Shown piece after piece: positions 62,701 to 64,000 of a stretch of 64,000 bases of DNA (within the stretch, counting starts at the first letter, position 1; each line of letters begins with the position of its first letter). A model generated the notes under the pieces. That model was not told the DNA's origin. It did no database searches and saw only the letters and a list, made by a program, of their open reading frames with translations. Made by a program: the position numbers and the translations under genes. The DNA comes from Azophilus sp963663395 (GTDB taxonomy: Bacteria > Pseudomonadota > Gammaproteobacteria > Pseudomonadales > Azotimanducaceae): the NCBI GenBank assembly GCA_963663395.1, contig OY760226.1:2480001-2544000 (forward strand). Direction: 5' to 3'.

Positions 62701-62761
62701 CAAGTATCAAGAGCCATGGATACAGCGGCCGTTCGATGGACCACCTGGCGACGTTCCACAT
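59717..62761 (-). CDS. RND-family efflux pump, inner-membrane subunit
   Basis: 1014 residues with the AcrB/HAE-1 layout: helix 1 (YPWLLILACLLGGAWGI), two large periplasmic loops, helices 2-6 and 8-12. In helix 4, MLVDNGIVIAEGM keeps one of the two proton-relay Asp residues (the second is Asn, common in this branch); helix 10 MLIKNCIVLIAEID has the Lys. It pumps drugs or other compounds out with an adaptor and an outer-membrane channel. The adaptor gene is 37 bases upstream on the same strand; an outer-membrane subunit is not in the window. Confidence 0.92.
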   Translation of the reverse strand: MWNVARWSIERPLYPWLLILACLLGGAWGIDTVGRLEDPPFPIQIVLIVTEYEGASAREVEQEVTDVVEAAVQELPYIERIVSKSVAGRSELQVEIKEQYGTEETRQIFDELRRRVGEAAGLLPPGAGVPLVEDDFADVFGILYAVSAPGYDSAEIQDMARDIVTALKAVDGVAKVQTAGEPQEAVYVEIDHVRLGRLGLPMDILFQGIGTENDITVAGSVVHDGRRLRIAPQMAFDSAGALRDMRIGRPGSSEIVRLTDIADLVREPVEDPPEIIRHNGERAFTVGVSVISDENVVKVGQAVDERLAALFRHMPLGVTAEVIYAQHEVVDASIRTFLRNLGLSVATVVLALCLFMGWRAGAVVGAVLFLTVLGTVCLMSVLGIELQRISLGALMIAMGMLVDNGIVIAEGMVVGVSRGQSPAEAAAQSVRRTQFTLLGATVIGIVAFAPISLSDDTSGHFLRSLFQVVGIALLLSWLLAVTVVPLLGCRLLKARPGQTEEALFSGWAYGPYRRLVTFGLRRAWLTTGAIVATLAACLWGFQFVKQSFFPNTNLPLVFVDYRLAEGTDILTTADDTAELEEALLATEGIVAVTAFIGNGAPRFNATMQPEQPNTAYAQLIARVADVRTLDAAVAATRETLVRLRPGADVQVTRSEFTPSGNAKIEARFSGPDAAVLRSLAARALDIFLEHDLIDRHADWRQPALQITPRFDEARARLAGVSRRDVSLALAYATLGVPIGLYREQDKLIPIIARAPADERADIASLPDRLVWSASQQRYIPMRQVVSSFDLTSEDALIFRRDRVQTIQARANAQPGHNVNRAFEALRPEIEAIELPPGYALEWGGEFEADERAYRLLTGSIPPALLVMFLITLLMFGRVREAVVIWLSVPMTVCGVVLGLLITDLTLTFPSFLGFLSLQGMLIKNCIVLIAEIDKRLAEGEQTIQTLVQGSVSRMRPVLLASGTTIAGMSPLLADPFFLEMAVCIMSGLAFATLLTLVAVPVFYRISLGRRIQDT

Positions 62762-62798
62762 GATTGCTTACACCCGGCCCGGAGCTTGCCGTTCCGGC

Positions 62799-63884
62799 TC
62801 AGGCTCCATCCGGGGCAGTGTCGACCGGGCGGATGCGCATGCCCGGCTGCAACTGGCGGGCGCCGGTTGCCACCACCATGGCGCCCCCGTCCAGCCCGGA
62901 CAGTACGGGTATGCCTGCCGCATCGGGCGCGCCGACCTCCACCGCCTGCTTGCGCACGGCTCCGGTTTCCGGTTCGTAGAGCCAGACGAAAAAGCGCTTG
63001 TCCGGGCCGCTGAGCAGAGCGCTGGCGGGCAGGCGCGGGAAGGCCACGGCACCCTCGGGGGCGCGCAGCGTGACCTGCACGGCCGCGGTCATGCCGGGCA
63101 TGACGTTGAACTCCGCGGGGCGTTGCATGGTGAAGGAGACCTCGTAGGTCTGCGCCACGGCGTCTGCTTCACCCCGATTTTCGCGGTAGGTCAGGGGAAA
63201 TCGTTGTGCCGGGGCGAAGGGAAAGACGGCTTCGATGCCGACCACCTGTTCGGTGTTGACGGTAACCAGGAGTTGCTCGGGGACTCCCGCGACCACCTGC
63301 AACTCGTGCAGGTCGTTCAAGCGGACGATGGGATCGCCGGCGCTGATCTGAACATGGTTGTCCAGGTAGCGCCGCGCCACCTGGGCATCGAAAGGCGCGA
63401 CGATGCGGCTTTTTGCCAGTGACTCGCGGCGCTGTTCCAGGCGCACCTGCTGCAGTTCGTGCATGGATCGCGCATCGTCCACCAGCGAGGCGGCAATGCC
63501 GTGCTGATCCAGTAGCCTGCGCTTGCGATCCAGGTCCTGGCGGGCCAGTTGCACCTGCAGCTCGGCTTCCCGCACCGCCAGGCGGAAGTCGGTGGGGTCG
63601 AGGGCCGCGACCAGTTCTCCGCGCTCGACGGTCTGGCCCTCGCGCACGGACAGCTCCGCCAGTACGCCGTCCACCTCGAAGGACAGGTCGATGGACTGGG
63701 CTGCTTCCACCCGGGCGACGAACTCATGGGTCGTCACCCGGCCGGGCGCCTGAACGACGATCACCTTGGCGGGGCGAATGGACTGCTCGACAGCCGCCGG
63801 TTCCGTTCGGGCGCCGCAACCCGCAAGCAGAACCACTGCGGCCAGAATGAATACCCGAGGAATCAAGGGCCGGTCCCAGTGCAA
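62799..63884 (-). CDS. RND pump periplasmic adaptor (membrane-fusion) lipoprotein
   Basis: 361 residues. Lipobox LLAGC in VFILAAVVLLAGCGA. Adaptor domains in order: barrel-sandwich half SFEVDGVLAELSVREGQTVE, coiled-coil hairpin (ELQVQLARQDLDRKRRLLDQ ... LEQRRESLAKSRIVAP), second half FDAQVARRYLDNHVQIS, beta-barrel VPEQLLVTVNTEQVVGI and the membrane-proximal part ending PGMRIRPVDTAP. First gene of the RND operon, with the pump 37 bases after it. The promoter is probably in the last 110 bases of the window. Confidence 0.92.
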   Translation of the reverse strand: MHWDRPLIPRVFILAAVVLLAGCGARTEPAAVEQSIRPAKVIVVQAPGRVTTHEFVARVEAAQSIDLSFEVDGVLAELSVREGQTVERGELVAALDPTDFRLAVREAELQVQLARQDLDRKRRLLDQHGIAASLVDDARSMHELQQVRLEQRRESLAKSRIVAPFDAQVARRYLDNHVQISAGDPIVRLNDLHELQVVAGVPEQLLVTVNTEQVVGIEAVFPFAPAQRFPLTYRENRGEADAVAQTYEVSFTMQRPAEFNVMPGMTAAVQVTLRAPEGAVAFPRLPASALLSGPDKRFFVWLYEPETGAVRKQAVEVGAPDAAGIPVLSGLDGGAMVVATGARQLQPGMRIRPVDTAPDGA

Positions 63885-64000
63885 GAGAGCGCGTAACCAT
63901 ACTGGCTCGATGTCCCGCTTGCCAGCCGAGTGGGAAGGCGTTCGGCTTGTGGCGACCCGCTTACCGCTGGCTTCAGACTTGTCGGCGGGATGGCGGCGGC

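Overview
The window looks like a high-GC gammaproteobacterial chromosome, probably from an environmental or symbiotic lineage. The reasons are a Gram-negative envelope (two TonB-dependent receptors, lipoproteins, an RND pump with its adaptor), a BioF-BioD-BioA block, class-II-style PLP enzymes, phytanoyl-CoA-type dioxygenases and acyl-CoA metabolism. This placement is inference from gene content; no rRNA, tRNA or ribosomal protein is present to anchor it.

Bases 1 to about 25,750 are an accessory island. It holds pieces of at least three insertion-sequence families (IS1634-like at the left edge, two truncated IS3-family transposases), a large zinc-ribbon DDE-like gene plus a remnant of a second copy, several broken genes, and long gene-poor stretches with inverted and tandem repeats. 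Between these lie genes typical of anti-phage or DNA-processing islands: a DUF4268 protein with a PD-(D/E)XK-like segment, a translationally coupled pair (nuclease-like plus large helical protein), a DUF2971 protein, an RloC/AAA_13-type SMC-like ATPase with a zinc hook, a DnaQ-type exonuclease divergent from a BRCT protein, a potassium-channel-like protein with an aberrant pore, another PD-(D/E)XK-like protein and an alkyltransferase-like protein. A 131-bp direct repeat (3574-3705 and 10594-10724) brackets the 7 kb containing the DUF4268 gene and a set of small membrane or unknown genes; the second copy abuts the stop codon of the coupled pair.

From about 25,790 onward the DNA is dense and uniform. 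In order: an EthD protein divergent from a TonB receptor, a PhyH dioxygenase and a Tat-exported class V aminotransferase; a heme-type TonB receptor followed by a lipoprotein with a duplicated CbiX-like chelatase fold; two secreted proteins; a trans-sulfuration enzyme and bioF-bioD-bioA; a Tat-exported FAD sugar-dehydrogenase pair; an NTF2-like protein; a tightly overlapping pdxA-like / zinc alcohol dehydrogenase / mannonate-dehydratase-like operon; an OmpR-type two-component pair; DUF169, acyl-CoA dehydrogenase, GtrA and threonine aldolase genes; a quinone oxidoreductase with a nearby partial duplication of its 3' end; an HEWGH membrane protein; a beta-helix lipoprotein plus diheme cytochrome pair; and an RND pump with its adaptor.

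The most interesting items are the coupled nuclease/helical pair (10723-14177), the heme receptor plus CbiX-like lipoprotein (31784-35008), the channel without a canonical selectivity filter (22501-23238), the 131-bp repeat with two conserved hairpins, and a two-copy double-hairpin repeat (44742-44782, 52195-52234) whose stems covary.
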